Below, in pieces: positions 8,112-18,846 of a stretch of DNA of 64,000 bases. The notes under the pieces are model-generated. The model was not told the origin of the DNA. It worked only from the letters and a program-made list of their open reading frames with translations, and did no database searches. Origin of the DNA: Actinocatenispora comari (GTDB lineage: Bacteria; Actinomycetota; Actinomycetes; Mycobacteriales; Micromonosporaceae); NCBI RefSeq assembly GCF_017312725.1, contig NZ_BOPO01000023.1, forward strand, positions 1 to 64,000, in the 5' to 3' direction. Position 1 is the first letter of the stretch. The number at the start of each line of letters is the position of its first letter. Made by a program: the position numbers and the translations under genes.

Positions 8112-8891
8112 ATGACGCAGCGGCGCAAGGATCCGGGGTCGCGCCAGCAGGACGTCGCCGCGTACCTGATGCAGGTCGGTACGGCGAGCGCGCAGGACCT
8201 GGCCGACCGGTTCGACGTCAGCCTGGTCACCGCGCACCGCGACCTGGACGAGCTGGCCCGCCGCGGCCTGGTCCGCAAGTTCCACGGCGGGGTGACCGCG
8301 CAGCCCTCCAGCGTGTTCGAGAGCAACGTCGCCTACCGGCGCCAGCTCGCCGTGGCGGCCAAGCGCGAGATCGCCCGCGCCGCGGTGCCGCTGATCGAGC
8401 CGGGCATGTCGGTGCTGTTCGACGACTCGACCACCACGCTGGAGCTCGCCGAGCTCGCGGTCGACGTCGACCCGCTGACGGTGATCACCAACTTCGCGCC
8501 GATCGTGTCGTTGCTGATGGGCCGGCGCAACATCCGGCTGATCGCGCTCGGCGGCGAGTACAACGAGTCGCACGACTCGTTCCTCGGCGCGCCATGCCAC
8601 GCCGCCGCCCGCTCGCTGCACGCCGATCTCGGCTTCTTCTCCTTCGCCGGGGTCGCCGACGGCGGTGTGTACCACCAGGAACAGGAGATCGTGGTGACCA
8701 AGCGGGCCCTGCTCGGGGTGCCCGGCCGGCGCATCCTGCTCGCCGACCACGGCAAGCTGGGCCGTACCGCGCTGCACCGGGTCGCCGAACTGCCCGAGTT
8801 CGAACGGCTCGTCACCGATTCCGGCGCCGATCCGGCGACCGTACGGGAGCTCACCGACGGCCGGCTCACCGCCACCGTCGCCGCCGGCTAG
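8112..8891 (+). CDS. DeoR/GlpR-family transcriptional regulator
   Basis: The ATG at 8112 follows GGAGGAG. The 259-residue protein has an N-terminal winged helix (RQQDVAAYLMQVGTASAQDLADRFDVSLVTAHRDLDELARRGLVRKFHGGV), the classic DeoR HTH with the R-D-L-x-x-L core and the trailing HGG. A DeoRC sensor domain then covers about residues 75-235, with DDSTTTLELA, VITNFAP, LGGEYNE and ADHGKLGR. DeoR proteins usually repress a divergent sugar operon and respond to a phosphorylated intermediate. Here the natural target is the MFS-hydrolase-phosphatase operon across the AT-rich gap. Confidence 0.92.
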   Translation: MTQRRKDPGSRQQDVAAYLMQVGTASAQDLADRFDVSLVTAHRDLDELARRGLVRKFHGGVTAQPSSVFESNVAYRRQLAVAAKREIARAAVPLIEPGMSVLFDDSTTTLELAELAVDVDPLTVITNFAPIVSLLMGRRNIRLIALGGEYNESHDSFLGAPCHAAARSLHADLGFFSFAGVADGGVYHQEQEIVVTKRALLGVPGRRILLADHGKLGRTALHRVAELPEFERLVTDSGADPATVRELTDGRLTATVAAG

Positions 8892-8963
8892 ATTTGGTGC
8901 CGTGATCGGGTACCGGTGCGCCAGCGGCGCGAACCTGCGGCGGGCCGTACCGCCGGTTGCGGC

Positions 8964-9923
8964 ATGAGGGTGTTGGTGACCGGCGGCGCCGGGTTCATCG
9001 GCTCCGCGTACGTGCGGGCGGCGCTCGCCGGCGAGTACGGACCGGCCGGCCCCACCGCGATCACCGTGCTGGACCTGCTCACCTACGCCGGGCGCCGGGA
9101 CAACCTGCCGGCGCACCACGACCGGCTGCGGTTCGTGCGGGGCGACGTCCGGGACGCCGCCACCCTGGCCGAGGTGGTGCCCGGCCACGACGCGGTGCTG
9201 CACTTCGCCGCCGAGTCGCATGTGGACAGATCGGTGGCGGACGCGGACGACTTCGTGTCCACCAACGTGCTCGGCACCCAGCGGCTGCTCGACGCCTGCC
9301 GGCGCGCCGGCGTGCGCACCGTGCTGTGCGTGTCCACCGACGAGGTGTACGGGTCGATCGACGTCGGCGCCTGGTCCGAGGAGGCGCCGCTCGCCCCGAA
9401 CTCGCCGTACGCGGCGGCCAAGGCGGGCGCCGAGCTGCTCGCCCGCGCGTACCACCACACGCACGGCCTCGACGTGCGGATCACCCGCGGCTGCAACACC
9501 TACGGGCCGCACCAGAACGTCGAGAAGTTCATCCCGCGGTTCGTCACCAACCTGCTGTCCGGTGAGCCGGCCCCGCTGTACGGGGACGGCCGCAACCGGC
9601 GCGAGTGGCTGCACGTCGCCGACCACTGCGCGGCGATCCAGCTGATGCTGACCGCGGGCGCGCCGGGCGGGGTCTACAACGTCGGCAGCGGGGTGGAGTC
9701 GACCAACGCCGAGCTGGCCGCGCGGCTGGTCCGGCTCTGCGCGGCCGATCCGGCGCTGGTCCGGCACGTCACCGATCGCAAGGGCCACGACCTGCGCTAC
9801 TCGCTCGACTCGGCGCGGATCGCGACGCTGGGCTTCCGGCCCCGGACGGACTTCGCGGCCGGCCTCGCCGCCACCGTCGACTGGTACCGCACCCACCGCG
9901 ACTGGTGGCGCCCCGACCGCTGA
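8964..9923 (+). CDS. NAD-dependent epimerase/dehydratase, dTDP-glucose 4,6-dehydratase-like
   Basis: The start is the ATG at 8964 (MRVLVTGGAGFIGS), which puts the Rossmann motif GGAGFIGS at residues 8-15. The 319-residue protein has the extended SDR features: VSTDEVYGS, the YAAAK catalytic pair and RGCNTYGPHQNVEKFIPRFVTNLLSG, closely resembling RmlB. RmlB converts dTDP-glucose to dTDP-4-keto-6-deoxyglucose for rhamnose and other deoxysugars. No other rml gene is nearby, so this may be a stand-alone copy or a relative acting on another nucleotide sugar. I see no clear ribosome site. The gene ends 109 bp before a 16-bp tandem-repeat array. Confidence 0.88.
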   Translation: MRVLVTGGAGFIGSAYVRAALAGEYGPAGPTAITVLDLLTYAGRRDNLPAHHDRLRFVRGDVRDAATLAEVVPGHDAVLHFAAESHVDRSVADADDFVSTNVLGTQRLLDACRRAGVRTVLCVSTDEVYGSIDVGAWSEEAPLAPNSPYAAAKAGAELLARAYHHTHGLDVRITRGCNTYGPHQNVEKFIPRFVTNLLSGEPAPLYGDGRNRREWLHVADHCAAIQLMLTAGAPGGVYNVGSGVESTNAELAARLVRLCAADPALVRHVTDRKGHDLRYSLDSARIATLGFRPRTDFAAGLAATVDWYRTHRDWWRPDR

Positions 9924-10031
9924 CCCACCGCGCCATCCGAGCGGTGATCGTTACAGGCTCCACCCCGGACCCGCGAATCGGCGGATCGGCGGCGCGCCGG
10001 CGCACTCCGCGGCGCGTTCGGCGCGATCTGC

Positions 10032-10135
10032 GGCACGCCTGCGTGCTGGCACGCCGATGTGCTGGCACGCCGGTGTGCTGGCACGCCTGCGTGCTGGCAC
10101 GCCGGTGTGCTGGCACGCCTGCGTGCTGGCACGCC
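10032..10135. repeat. 16-bp tandem repeat with internal dyad symmetry between convergent genes
   Basis: Six full units and one half unit follow the consensus GGCACGCCTGCGTGCT. Three units read TGCG and three read GATG or GGTG at positions 9-12. A TGCG unit contains the inverted repeat GCACGC-CT-GCGTGC, so the array can form a series of small hairpins on either strand. It lies between the convergent RmlB-like and GNAT genes and stops 7 bp short of the GNAT stop codon. It may act as a two-way terminator or a protein-binding array; neither is shown. Confidence 0.9.
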
Positions 10136-10142
10136 GGCGGCG

Positions 10143-11045
10143 TCAGGCGGCCCGGCGGTAGGTGACGGTGCGGGCCACCGGGCGAAAGCCCAGCGCGGCG
10201 TAGAGCCGGCGAGGCACCGGGTACGCCGGGTCGCCGCGCGGGTAGACGACCGCCCGGGTGGCGCCGGCGGTACGCAACGCGTGCAGGCAGGCGAGGCTCG
10301 CCGCGGCGGCGAGGCCACGCCGCGCATACCGCGGATCGGTACCGACCGGCTCCAGCTCGCCGGCCGCGTTCGCCTCGTCCAGCCAGCCGAGCGCGAACGC
10401 CGCGAACGCACCGCCCGGCGCGACCACCACCTGGTCCAGCTCCGCCCGGTACGGCCAGGCCGCGGTCACCGCGCGGTAGCGCGGCGCCGACATTCCCGAC
10501 TCGCCGTCCAGCGCCACCGGCGGCACCAGCAGGGCGCCGATCCGGGCCGGCCGCCACGCCGCCCGGTGCACCGCCGCCCGCGCCGCGGTCTCGTCGGCTC
10601 GGACGGCCCGGACGGTGTACCCGGCGGGCAGTCGCGGCGCCGGGAGCGAGTCGAGCGAGCGCTCGCAGTGCAGGAAGTACAAAGCGCCGTCGTCGGGCCG
10701 GTAGCCGTTGCGGCGCAACGCGTCCACCAGGTGCGTCTCGGTGTCCAGCACGGTCACCGCGGGCGCCGGGCCGGGTGCCACGGTGCCCAGCCACGCCAGT
10801 ACCGCGTCGGCGGCGTCGGGGCGGGCGGGGTCGACGTGCACGCCCGCCTCGGCCGGTGATTCCAGCCGGGCCCAGGCGATCGGCGTGCCGTGCTCGGTCC
10901 AGAGCGCCGTCGGGCCACCGAAACCGGCGTGGCACTGCCAGGCGAGATCGCCCACGTGCCACCGCTGGCTCGGGCTCCAGGCGCGCTGCACCGCGGCCTG
11001 CATCGACCGCAGGTCGGCGCCGCCGTCCGCGTCGTGCCGCCGCAT
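10143..11045 (-). CDS. GNAT-family N-acetyltransferase
   Basis: I choose the ATG at 11045 (MRRHDADGG), preceded by a purine-rich GAAGGGGG; the frame could extend to 11126. The roughly 300-residue protein looks like two tandem GNAT-fold halves. The C-terminal half has the acetyl-CoA loop region PVGTDPRYARRGLAAAASLACLHALRTAGAT, matching the R-x-x-G-x-A pyrophosphate loop, then AVVYPRGDPAYPVPRRLYAALGFRPV. It would transfer an acetyl group to an unknown amine. It is transcribed toward the RmlB-like gene and separated from it by the repeat array. The region to 11183 between it and the next gene holds a weak CCCTCG/CGAGGG hairpin. Confidence 0.82.
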   Translation of the reverse strand: MRRHDADGGADLRSMQAAVQRAWSPSQRWHVGDLAWQCHAGFGGPTALWTEHGTPIAWARLESPAEAGVHVDPARPDAADAVLAWLGTVAPGPAPAVTVLDTETHLVDALRRNGYRPDDGALYFLHCERSLDSLPAPRLPAGYTVRAVRADETAARAAVHRAAWRPARIGALLVPPVALDGESGMSAPRYRAVTAAWPYRAELDQVVVAPGGAFAAFALGWLDEANAAGELEPVGTDPRYARRGLAAAASLACLHALRTAGATRAVVYPRGDPAYPVPRRLYAALGFRPVARTVTYRRAA

Positions 11046-11183
11046 CCGCACCCCCTTCACCCAGCCGAGCACGCTAGCCGGGCCGGGCGGCGGCCGCACC
11101 GCGTTTCCCCGCGCGCGCACCGGCACGACGCTGGAACGGAGCCGGGGCGAGCCCTCGCCGGGGACGCGACGAGGGCGGGCGGC

Positions 11184-12131
11184 TCAGGCGGTGGCGAAGG
11201 TCCAGACGGCGCTGGGACCCGGGCCGACGACGAGGGTGGAGTGGCCGATCGTCTCGGTGTGCCGGTGCCCGGTGGGACGGTTGAGCGACATCGCGATGCG
11301 GCGCACGCCGACCTGGTCGACCGGTACCGCGTCGAACCGGATCGTGGTACCGCCGCGCCGCACCACCGCGCCGGTGGCGTCGGCGTGCACCACGAACCCG
11401 CCGGCCCGCAGCAGCGGCAGCGTGGCGTCCAGATCGCGCCGGGTGATGCCGAGCTCGATGCCGGTCACGTCGCGCATCAGGTGGTCGCGGTAGTCGTTCG
11501 GCAGGTACCGGTCGCGGCCGACGTCGCCCGGGTAGCGGGCCGGTTCGGTGTTGCTGCGCGGATCGGCGAAGTACTCCGGCCGGTACTCCATCGCCCAGGC
11601 GCCGAACGTGTCGTAGTCCTCGGTGGTGTACACCGAGTCGAACCACGGCACCGGCACCCCGTCACCGAAGTCGCGGGTCTGCGGGAAGGTGACCGGATCC
11701 GGCACGCCCTCGGCCGGCAGCCGGTCGGTGACGGTGGTCAGGTCGCCGGCGTGCTCGGTCGACACGCCCATCCCGGCCGCGCCGAGCTCGCCGTCCTTGC
11801 CCGGCACGTCACCGATCCCGAACAGCTCCAGGTAGGTCTGGTGGCCCAGCAGGTACCGCCCGGTCCAGGTCTCGCCGCCGGCGCCGGTGGTGGTGCGCAC
11901 CTGGAAGTTCGCGAACTCCCGCAGGTAGTCGGAGTGCTCGATCGCATCCGCGGTGGTCCGGTCGAACACGCCGTAGGCATGGTTGAAGAACAGCAGTTGC
12001 CGGCCCGGCCAGGGGTGCCGTGCCGCGGCGCCGGCCGGGCCGGCACCGCCGACGACCGCGGTGGTCAGCGCCACGGCCAGCACCGCGGCGAGAACGACGA
12101 TCCGGCGCAGCAGCGCCCGCGACATCACCAT
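11184..12131 (-). CDS. Secreted protein resembling the DUF5829 family
   Basis: The 315-residue protein has a signal peptide (about residues 1-36: MSRALLRR, a long Ala/Val/Leu core, then AGAA). The mature part starts RQLLFFNHAYGVFDRTTADAIEHSDYLREFANFQVRTTTG, a pattern I associate with actinobacterial DUF5829 proteins, which look distantly like glyoxalase/VOC folds. No catalytic residues can be named with confidence. ATG codons at 12131 and 12125 are both possible starts. It is followed upstream, on the same strand, by the secreted GH76 gene 43 bp away, so the two exported proteins may share a transcript. Confidence 0.75.
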   Translation of the reverse strand: MVMSRALLRRIVVLAAVLAVALTTAVVGGAGPAGAAARHPWPGRQLLFFNHAYGVFDRTTADAIEHSDYLREFANFQVRTTTGAGGETWTGRYLLGHQTYLELFGIGDVPGKDGELGAAGMGVSTEHAGDLTTVTDRLPAEGVPDPVTFPQTRDFGDGVPVPWFDSVYTTEDYDTFGAWAMEYRPEYFADPRSNTEPARYPGDVGRDRYLPNDYRDHLMRDVTGIELGITRRDLDATLPLLRAGGFVVHADATGAVVRRGGTTIRFDAVPVDQVGVRRIAMSLNRPTGHRHTETIGHSTLVVGPGPSAVWTFATA

Positions 12132-12174
12132 GCGGCGATCGTAGGCGGGCCGGGCCAGCCGGCGCCACGATCGG

Positions 12175-13380
12175 TCAGTACAGCAGCCGGTACCGGTGCG
12201 GGTTCCAGGCCAGGACCGCGTAGATCTGCACCATCGCCGCCTGCTGGATCGCCTGCGTCTCCCCGTTTCCGTCGAAGTCGAACAACCCGGTGGCCGGGTC
12301 CCGGTGGGTGGCCCAGACGTCGTTCGCGTAGTCGCGCATCGCGTCGCGGTAGGTGTGGCCGCCGGTCACCGACTCCAGCAGCAGCAGGTTCTTGAAGAAG
12401 ATCGCGTTGAAGTACGGCGGCTGCCCGGAAAGCCGCCCGCCGGCGACGTAGTACCGGTACGCGGCGGTCGCGGTGCGGCGCGCCCGGGCCAGGTAGCCGC
12501 GCTCGTGCGTCACCTGGTAGAACAGCACGTCCACGCCGACCGGCACCCCCTGGTTGTACGACCAGTAGGTCTCGTCCACGGTGCCGGTCAGGCTCAGGTG
12601 GTCGTAGTACAGCCCGTCCGGGCCGAGCAGGTGCGCGTTGGTCCAGTCGTACATCCGCCGGGCCCAGTCGAGGTAGGAGCGCTGGCCGGTGAGCTGGTAG
12701 AGCCGCAGGCCGAGCTCGGCGCCGGGCATGTTGGACACGGTGTTGCGGTCGGTGCTCCAGCTCGCCTGGGTCCAGAACACGCCGCCGGGGTCGGCGTGGC
12801 TGTCGTCGGTGTCCCAGCCGGACACGACCAGGGCGAAGATCTGCCGGGCGCGCCGCAGTGCCGCCCGGTCTCCGCTGGCCAGGTAGCGCTGGACGTCGAA
12901 CAGCCCGACCCACTCGTTGTCGTCGTAGAAGAAGTCGCCGCCCCCGCCGAACGGCGCCACCGGGTAGGAGGCGTAGCCCGGCACCCCGGTGGTGCCGCCG
13001 GCGGCGAGCCAGTACCGCTGCTGTCCGGTGTCGCGGTCGGCCAGGTCGTCGCGGTAGCGCTCGCCGCCGGGCATGCCGGTCAGGTCCAGCGTCGCCCCAC
13101 GCACCTGGGAGTACGGCCACTCGTAGGAGTAAACGTTGTCACCCGCCTGCACCGGGTACTGCTCGTGGTACAGCCCGGAGCCGTCCGCGGCGGCGAAGTA
13201 GGTCTGCAGCGCCCGGTAGCTCGCCGCGGCGCGGGCCGCGTCGGACGCCGGCGACGCGGTCGCCGGGGCGCCCGCCAGGGCGATCAAGGCGGCGATGCCG
13301 CCCGCCACGGCGGCACGGACGATCCGCGCGCGGCGGCCGGTCCGGGTGCCCGGTGCGGGCGGGGTGGTTGTCGGTCGCAC
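12175..13380 (-). CDS. Secreted GH76 alpha-1,6-mannanase-like protein
   Basis: I start at the GTG at 13380, which follows GGGAGAG; an open frame runs far upstream through katG on the opposite strand but is a shadow. The 401-residue product has a Sec signal peptide (RRARIVRAAVAGGIAALIALAGAPATA). The mature part is an (alpha/alpha) barrel with SYRALQTYF, VYSYEWPYSQV, FFYDDNEWVGL and YWSYNQGVPVG. The adjacent aspartates in DDNEW are the usual GH76 catalytic pair. GH76 enzymes cut alpha-1,6-mannan, such as fungal mannan or actinobacterial lipomannan cores. It acts outside the cell. It is divergent from furA. Confidence 0.85.
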   Translation of the reverse strand: MRPTTTPPAPGTRTGRRARIVRAAVAGGIAALIALAGAPATASPASDAARAAASYRALQTYFAAADGSGLYHEQYPVQAGDNVYSYEWPYSQVRGATLDLTGMPGGERYRDDLADRDTGQQRYWLAAGGTTGVPGYASYPVAPFGGGGDFFYDDNEWVGLFDVQRYLASGDRAALRRARQIFALVVSGWDTDDSHADPGGVFWTQASWSTDRNTVSNMPGAELGLRLYQLTGQRSYLDWARRMYDWTNAHLLGPDGLYYDHLSLTGTVDETYWSYNQGVPVGVDVLFYQVTHERGYLARARRTATAAYRYYVAGGRLSGQPPYFNAIFFKNLLLLESVTGGHTYRDAMRDYANDVWATHRDPATGLFDFDGNGETQAIQQAAMVQIYAVLAWNPHRYRLLY

Positions 13381-13554
13381 GGCACTCTCCCGCGGTCGGC
13401 TCGGCCGGCCCGGGAGTCGCCCGGACCCGGAGAAACGCAGCGCCGGCGACGATGACGGCGTCCGCGAACGAACGTAGGCAGACCGGCGCATTCCGTCAAG
13501 ATCCGCCGACCGGCCCGGCGCCGATCCACGGATCGGGCGACCCGCCGCGCGCTG

Positions 13555-13593
13555 TTCTTGATTGATTCCAGAATTTGCGGCAGACTTCGGGGC
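13555..13593 (+). promoter_or_regulatory. furA promoter with candidate FurA box
   Basis: The AT-rich segment TTGATTGATTCCAGAATTTG (13558-13577) closely resembles the FurA-binding sequence described upstream of mycobacterial furA-katG. TTGATT at 13558-13563 can serve as a -35 and CAGACT at 13581-13586 as a -10, with a 17-bp spacer. That would place transcription start about at the GTG at 13594, making the mRNA leaderless or nearly so. Confidence 0.6.
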
Positions 13594-14025
13594 GTGCCCA
13601 CGACATCGGAGTTCGAGCGCATGCTGCGTGGCGTCGCGCTGCGCGTGACGCGGCCGCGGATGGCGGTGCTGTCCGCAGTGTACGAGCACCCGCACGCCGA
13701 CACGGACTCGCTCATCGGTGTCGTCCGGGCAAGCCTCGGCGGCGTGTCCCACCAGGCCGTGTACGACGTGCTGCGCGCGCTCACGACGGCCGGTCTGATC
13801 CGCCGGATCGAACCGCCGGGCTCGGTGGCGCGCTACGAGGCCCGGGTCGGGGACAACCACCACCACGTCGTCTGCCGTTCCTGCGGCGTGATCGCCGACG
13901 TCGACTGCGCCGTCGGTCCCGCGCCGTGCCTGACCCCGTCGGACGACCACGGCTTCGTCATCGACGAGGCCGAGGTCGTCTACCGGGGGCTGTGCCCCGA
14001 CTGCTCCACCGCAACGAGTTCCTGA
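13594..14025 (+). CDS. furA: Fur-family regulator FurA/CatR type
   Basis: I choose the GTG at 13594 ([26 protein letters not shown]) because it gives the normal length (143 residues) and matches the predicted transcription start. An earlier in-frame codon at 13558 lies inside the promoter. The winged helix covers about residues 8-75 ([25 protein letters not shown]). Metal and redox sites follow: [12 protein letters not shown], with His and a CxxC pair, and a C-terminal CPDC. FurA proteins of this branch repress themselves and katG and release DNA on peroxide stress. The katG gene follows after 24 bp, so the two form a single operon. Confidence 0.93.
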   Translation: MPTTSEFERMLRGVALRVTRPRMAVLSAVYEHPHADTDSLIGVVRASLGGVSHQAVYDVLRALTTAGLIRRIEPPGSVARYEARVGDNHHHVVCRSCGVIADVDCAVGPAPCLTPSDDHGFVIDEAEVVYRGLCPDCSTATSS

Positions 14026-16290
<2,265 letters not shown>

Positions 16291-16316
16291 GTCACGGTCC
16301 CGACCGGGACGACCTG

Positions 16317-16350
16317 CCGGCCGCCGCACCGACCCCGGTGCGGCGGCCGG
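16317..16350 (+). terminator. Hairpin terminator after katG
   Basis: A perfect 15-bp stem (CCGGCCGCCGCACCG and its complement) closes a 4-base loop ACCC, 27 bp after the katG stop. There is no long T tract after it (only TTCACG), as is common in high-GC actinobacteria. Confidence 0.75.
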
Positions 16351-16423
16351 TTCACGCCCGGGGTGGAGCGCGCTCCCCCGGCGGCGGGAGCCCCGCGCGG
16401 ACGACCACCGCGAGGCTGGTGGC

Positions 16424-17344
16424 ATGCGAGACGTGACGATGGCGCGACGGGCGCTGACCGCGGTGACGATCGCCGCGACCCTCCCGTACCTGACGTTGAA
16501 GGTGCTGTGGCTGACCGGGCACGGCACCGGGGCGACGAGCGCCGCCGGTGCGGCGGAGCTGCTCGACACCCGGCACCTGGTCGGTGACGGTGTGACGGCC
16601 CTGCTGGAGGTCGCGGCGGTCGCCCTGGCGCTCGCGCTGACCTGCGCCTGGGGTCGCCGGGTACCGGCCGTGCTGGTGCTGGTGCCGATGTGGGTCGGTA
16701 CCGGGCTGCTCACGCCGATCGCCGTCGGCATGCCGCTGGGCCTCGTGGTACAGGCCGTCGCGGGCGGATCGCCGGTCCCCACCGACAACGGCCTGAACAA
16801 CTGGGTGTACGGGTGCGTCTACGGCGGTTTCCTGGCGCAGGCGGCGGGGCTGTTCGCGCTGTTCCCCGAGTACGTGCGGCGCCGGTGGCCGCGGCTGCTG
16901 CGGCGCGACGCCGGGGGGCCGCCGGACCGCCGGGTGGTGTCGGCCGCCGGCATGGTCGCGGCCGGGTACGCCGGGGCGCTGGTGCTGTGGGCGGTGACCG
17001 GCAGCCGGTTCGCCGGACCGGCCGGGTTCGACACGATCGCCCAGCGCACCTACCTGGTGGGCGTCGCGCTGGTGGTGCTCGCCGGTGTGCTGGCGGTGGC
17101 AGCGCTGCACCGCCCGACCCGTACCCGCTACGTGGTCGCCTGGACCGGCACCGCGGTCACCGTGCTGGCCGGCCCGACCGGCATCGCGCTGAGCAACGGC
17201 GGCTCGCCCGGTACCGGCTACGTGACGGTCAGCCTGGTCGGCATGCTCGCCGGGGTGGTGCTGACGACGGTGGCGGCCCGGGTGGTGCGCCGATCCGGCC
17301 GCCGGAGCGCGGCGGCGCCGATCACCGCGCCCGCCGGTCGGTGA
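16424..17344 (+). CDS. Multi-pass membrane protein of unknown function
   Basis: The 306-residue protein has about seven or eight hydrophobic segments (for example ALTAVTIAATLPYLTLKVLWL, ALLEVAAVALALALTCAW, VLVLVPMWVGTGLLTPIAV and VSLVGMLAGVVLTTVAARVV). A conserved-looking loop PVPTDNGLNNWVYGCVYGGF lies between segments. I do not recognise a characterised family; similar integral membrane proteins of unknown role are widespread in actinomycetes. The ATG at 16424 is used, and 16439 is an alternative. It is a single gene between the katG terminator and the tandem repeat behind the NDH-2 gene. Confidence 0.75.
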   Translation: MRDVTMARRALTAVTIAATLPYLTLKVLWLTGHGTGATSAAGAAELLDTRHLVGDGVTALLEVAAVALALALTCAWGRRVPAVLVLVPMWVGTGLLTPIAVGMPLGLVVQAVAGGSPVPTDNGLNNWVYGCVYGGFLAQAAGLFALFPEYVRRRWPRLLRRDAGGPPDRRVVSAAGMVAAGYAGALVLWAVTGSRFAGPAGFDTIAQRTYLVGVALVVLAGVLAVAALHRPTRTRYVVAWTGTAVTVLAGPTGIALSNGGSPGTGYVTVSLVGMLAGVVLTTVAARVVRRSGRRSAAAPITAPAGR

Positions 17345-17416
17345 GACGGGCCCGGGGCGCCGGTGCGCCCCGGCTCCTTCCCCGGTCGACGACCGTGCGG
17401 CGGGCCACACCGTGAT

Positions 17417-17527
17417 CGGGCGGCTCACTCCGGCCTGCCGCCCGAGACCACACCGGGCGGCTCATCCCGGCCCGTCGTCCGAGACGTGACCGGGCGGGTC
17501 ACTCCGGCTTGCCGCCCGAGACGAAGG
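17417..17527. repeat. Three 37-bp tandem copies of the NDH-2 gene's 3' end
   Basis: Three exactly adjacent 37-bp units lie at 17417-17453, 17454-17490 and 17491-17527, with roughly 75-90% identity to each other. The third unit contains the last codons and the stop of the minus-strand NDH-2 gene (ending VSGGKPE). The two further units lie beyond the stop. In another frame the outermost unit again encodes VSGGRPE followed by a stop, so this looks like tandem duplication of the gene terminus. Confidence 0.9.
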
Positions 17528-18815
17528 CTTCCCGCGGATGCTCGACCGACTCCAGCGACACGATGTCTCGGCCGAACATCGCCTGCGTCACCCAGCCCGC
17601 GAACACCCGGACCTTGCGTTCCCAGGTGGGCACCGCGAGCACGTGGTAGCCGCGGTGCATCAGCCACGCCGGCCAGCCCTTCACCACGATCCGGTGCCAC
17701 TGGAAGATCCCGTTGCCGATGCCGAGCGTGGCGACCGCGCCGAGGCTGTGGTGCACGTACGGCTTCGGTGGACGGCCGCGCAGGCTCGCGGCGATGTTGC
17801 GGGCCAGCAGCTTGCCCTGCCGGAAGGCGTTCTGCGCGTTCTGCACCACGTACCCGCCGGGGACCTCGGCGGCGAGATCGGGCACCGCGGCGTCGTCCCC
17901 GGCCGCCCACGCGTCCGCGACCGGCTCCGCGTCGGTACCCACCCGCAGGTCCGGGCGGACCACGATCTGGCCGCGCTCGCCGATCGGCAGGTCGGTGTGG
18001 TTGCGCACCACCGGGTTCGCGTCGTTGCCGGTGGTCCACACGATCAGGCCCGAGTCGTACTCCTCGCCGGTGGACAGCACCACGTGGCCGTCGACGGCGG
18101 AGACCACCTTGGTGTCCAGGTGGATCTGGCCGCCGCGGTCGGTCAGCGACCGCACCACCCACCGGCTGGGCTCCTCGCCCACCTCCGGCAGGATCCGGCC
18201 GGACGCCTCGATCAGGTGGAACCGCAGCTCGCTGCGGTGCAGCCGGCGGTACCGGCGGACCAGCGAGTTGGCCAGCGACAGGGTCTCGCCGAAGCCCTCC
18301 ACGCCGGAGAAGCCACCGCCGACGAACGTGACGGTCAGCAGCCGCTGCCGTACCGGCCCGACCGGCAGCGCCGCCGCCCGGTCGAACGAGGTCATCAGCC
18401 GGTCCCGGATCGCGACGGCCTCCTCGACGTACTTCATCCCGATCGCCTCGGACGCCACGCCGGGCACCGGGAACTTGCGGGTGACCGCGCCGGCCGTCAC
18501 GACGATGACGTCGTACTCCAGGTCGAACTCCGGGCCGAGGTCGGGCCGCACGGTCACCCTGCGGTGCTCGTGGTCGATGTTCGTCACCCAGCCCGGCACC
18601 ACCCGGGTACGGCGCAGGTGCCGGCGCAGCGACACCGCCGCGTGCCGCGGTTCGATCGAACCGGCCGCGACCTCCGGCAGGAACGGCTGGTAGGTCAGGT
18701 ACGGGCGCGGGTCGACGACGGTGAGCGCGGCCTCGCCGGACCGCAGCCTCTTCTCCAGCTTCCACGCCGCGTAGAAGCCCGCGTACCCGCCGCCGACGAT
18801 GAGGATCCGCTTCAC
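17499..18815 (-). CDS. Type II NADH dehydrogenase (FAD-dependent)
   Basis: The roughly 438-residue flavoprotein resembles actinobacterial NDH-2. The FAD-binding motif ILIVGGGYAGFYAAWKLEKRL lies at the N-terminus, the quinone/FAD motif YLTYQPFLPEVAAGSIEPRH follows, and the NADH-binding Rossmann motif is TVTFVGGGFSGVEGFGE. Later come VWTTGNDANP, AAGDDAAVPDL and WLMHRGYHVLAVPTWERKVRVF, which is typical of the membrane-facing C-terminal part. It moves electrons from NADH to menaquinone without pumping protons. I prefer GTG 18815 (GGGGG ribosome site); ATG 18833 would lie within about 10 bases of the predicted mRNA start. An ECF41-type promoter precedes it. Confidence 0.87.
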   Translation of the reverse strand: MKRILIVGGGYAGFYAAWKLEKRLRSGEAALTVVDPRPYLTYQPFLPEVAAGSIEPRHAAVSLRRHLRRTRVVPGWVTNIDHEHRRVTVRPDLGPEFDLEYDVIVVTAGAVTRKFPVPGVASEAIGMKYVEEAVAIRDRLMTSFDRAAALPVGPVRQRLLTVTFVGGGFSGVEGFGETLSLANSLVRRYRRLHRSELRFHLIEASGRILPEVGEEPSRWVVRSLTDRGGQIHLDTKVVSAVDGHVVLSTGEEYDSGLIVWTTGNDANPVVRNHTDLPIGERGQIVVRPDLRVGTDAEPVADAWAAGDDAAVPDLAAEVPGGYVVQNAQNAFRQGKLLARNIAASLRGRPPKPYVHHSLGAVATLGIGNGIFQWHRIVVKGWPAWLMHRGYHVLAVPTWERKVRVFAGWVTQAMFGRDIVSLESVEHPREAFVSGGKPE

Positions 18816-18846
18816 GGTGCTGCCCCCGATCATGTGGGTTCACCCT

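Noticed and set aside
10032-10135. Possible CRISPR array
   Set aside because: The units are directly adjacent 16-bp repeats with no spacers, and no cas genes are nearby.
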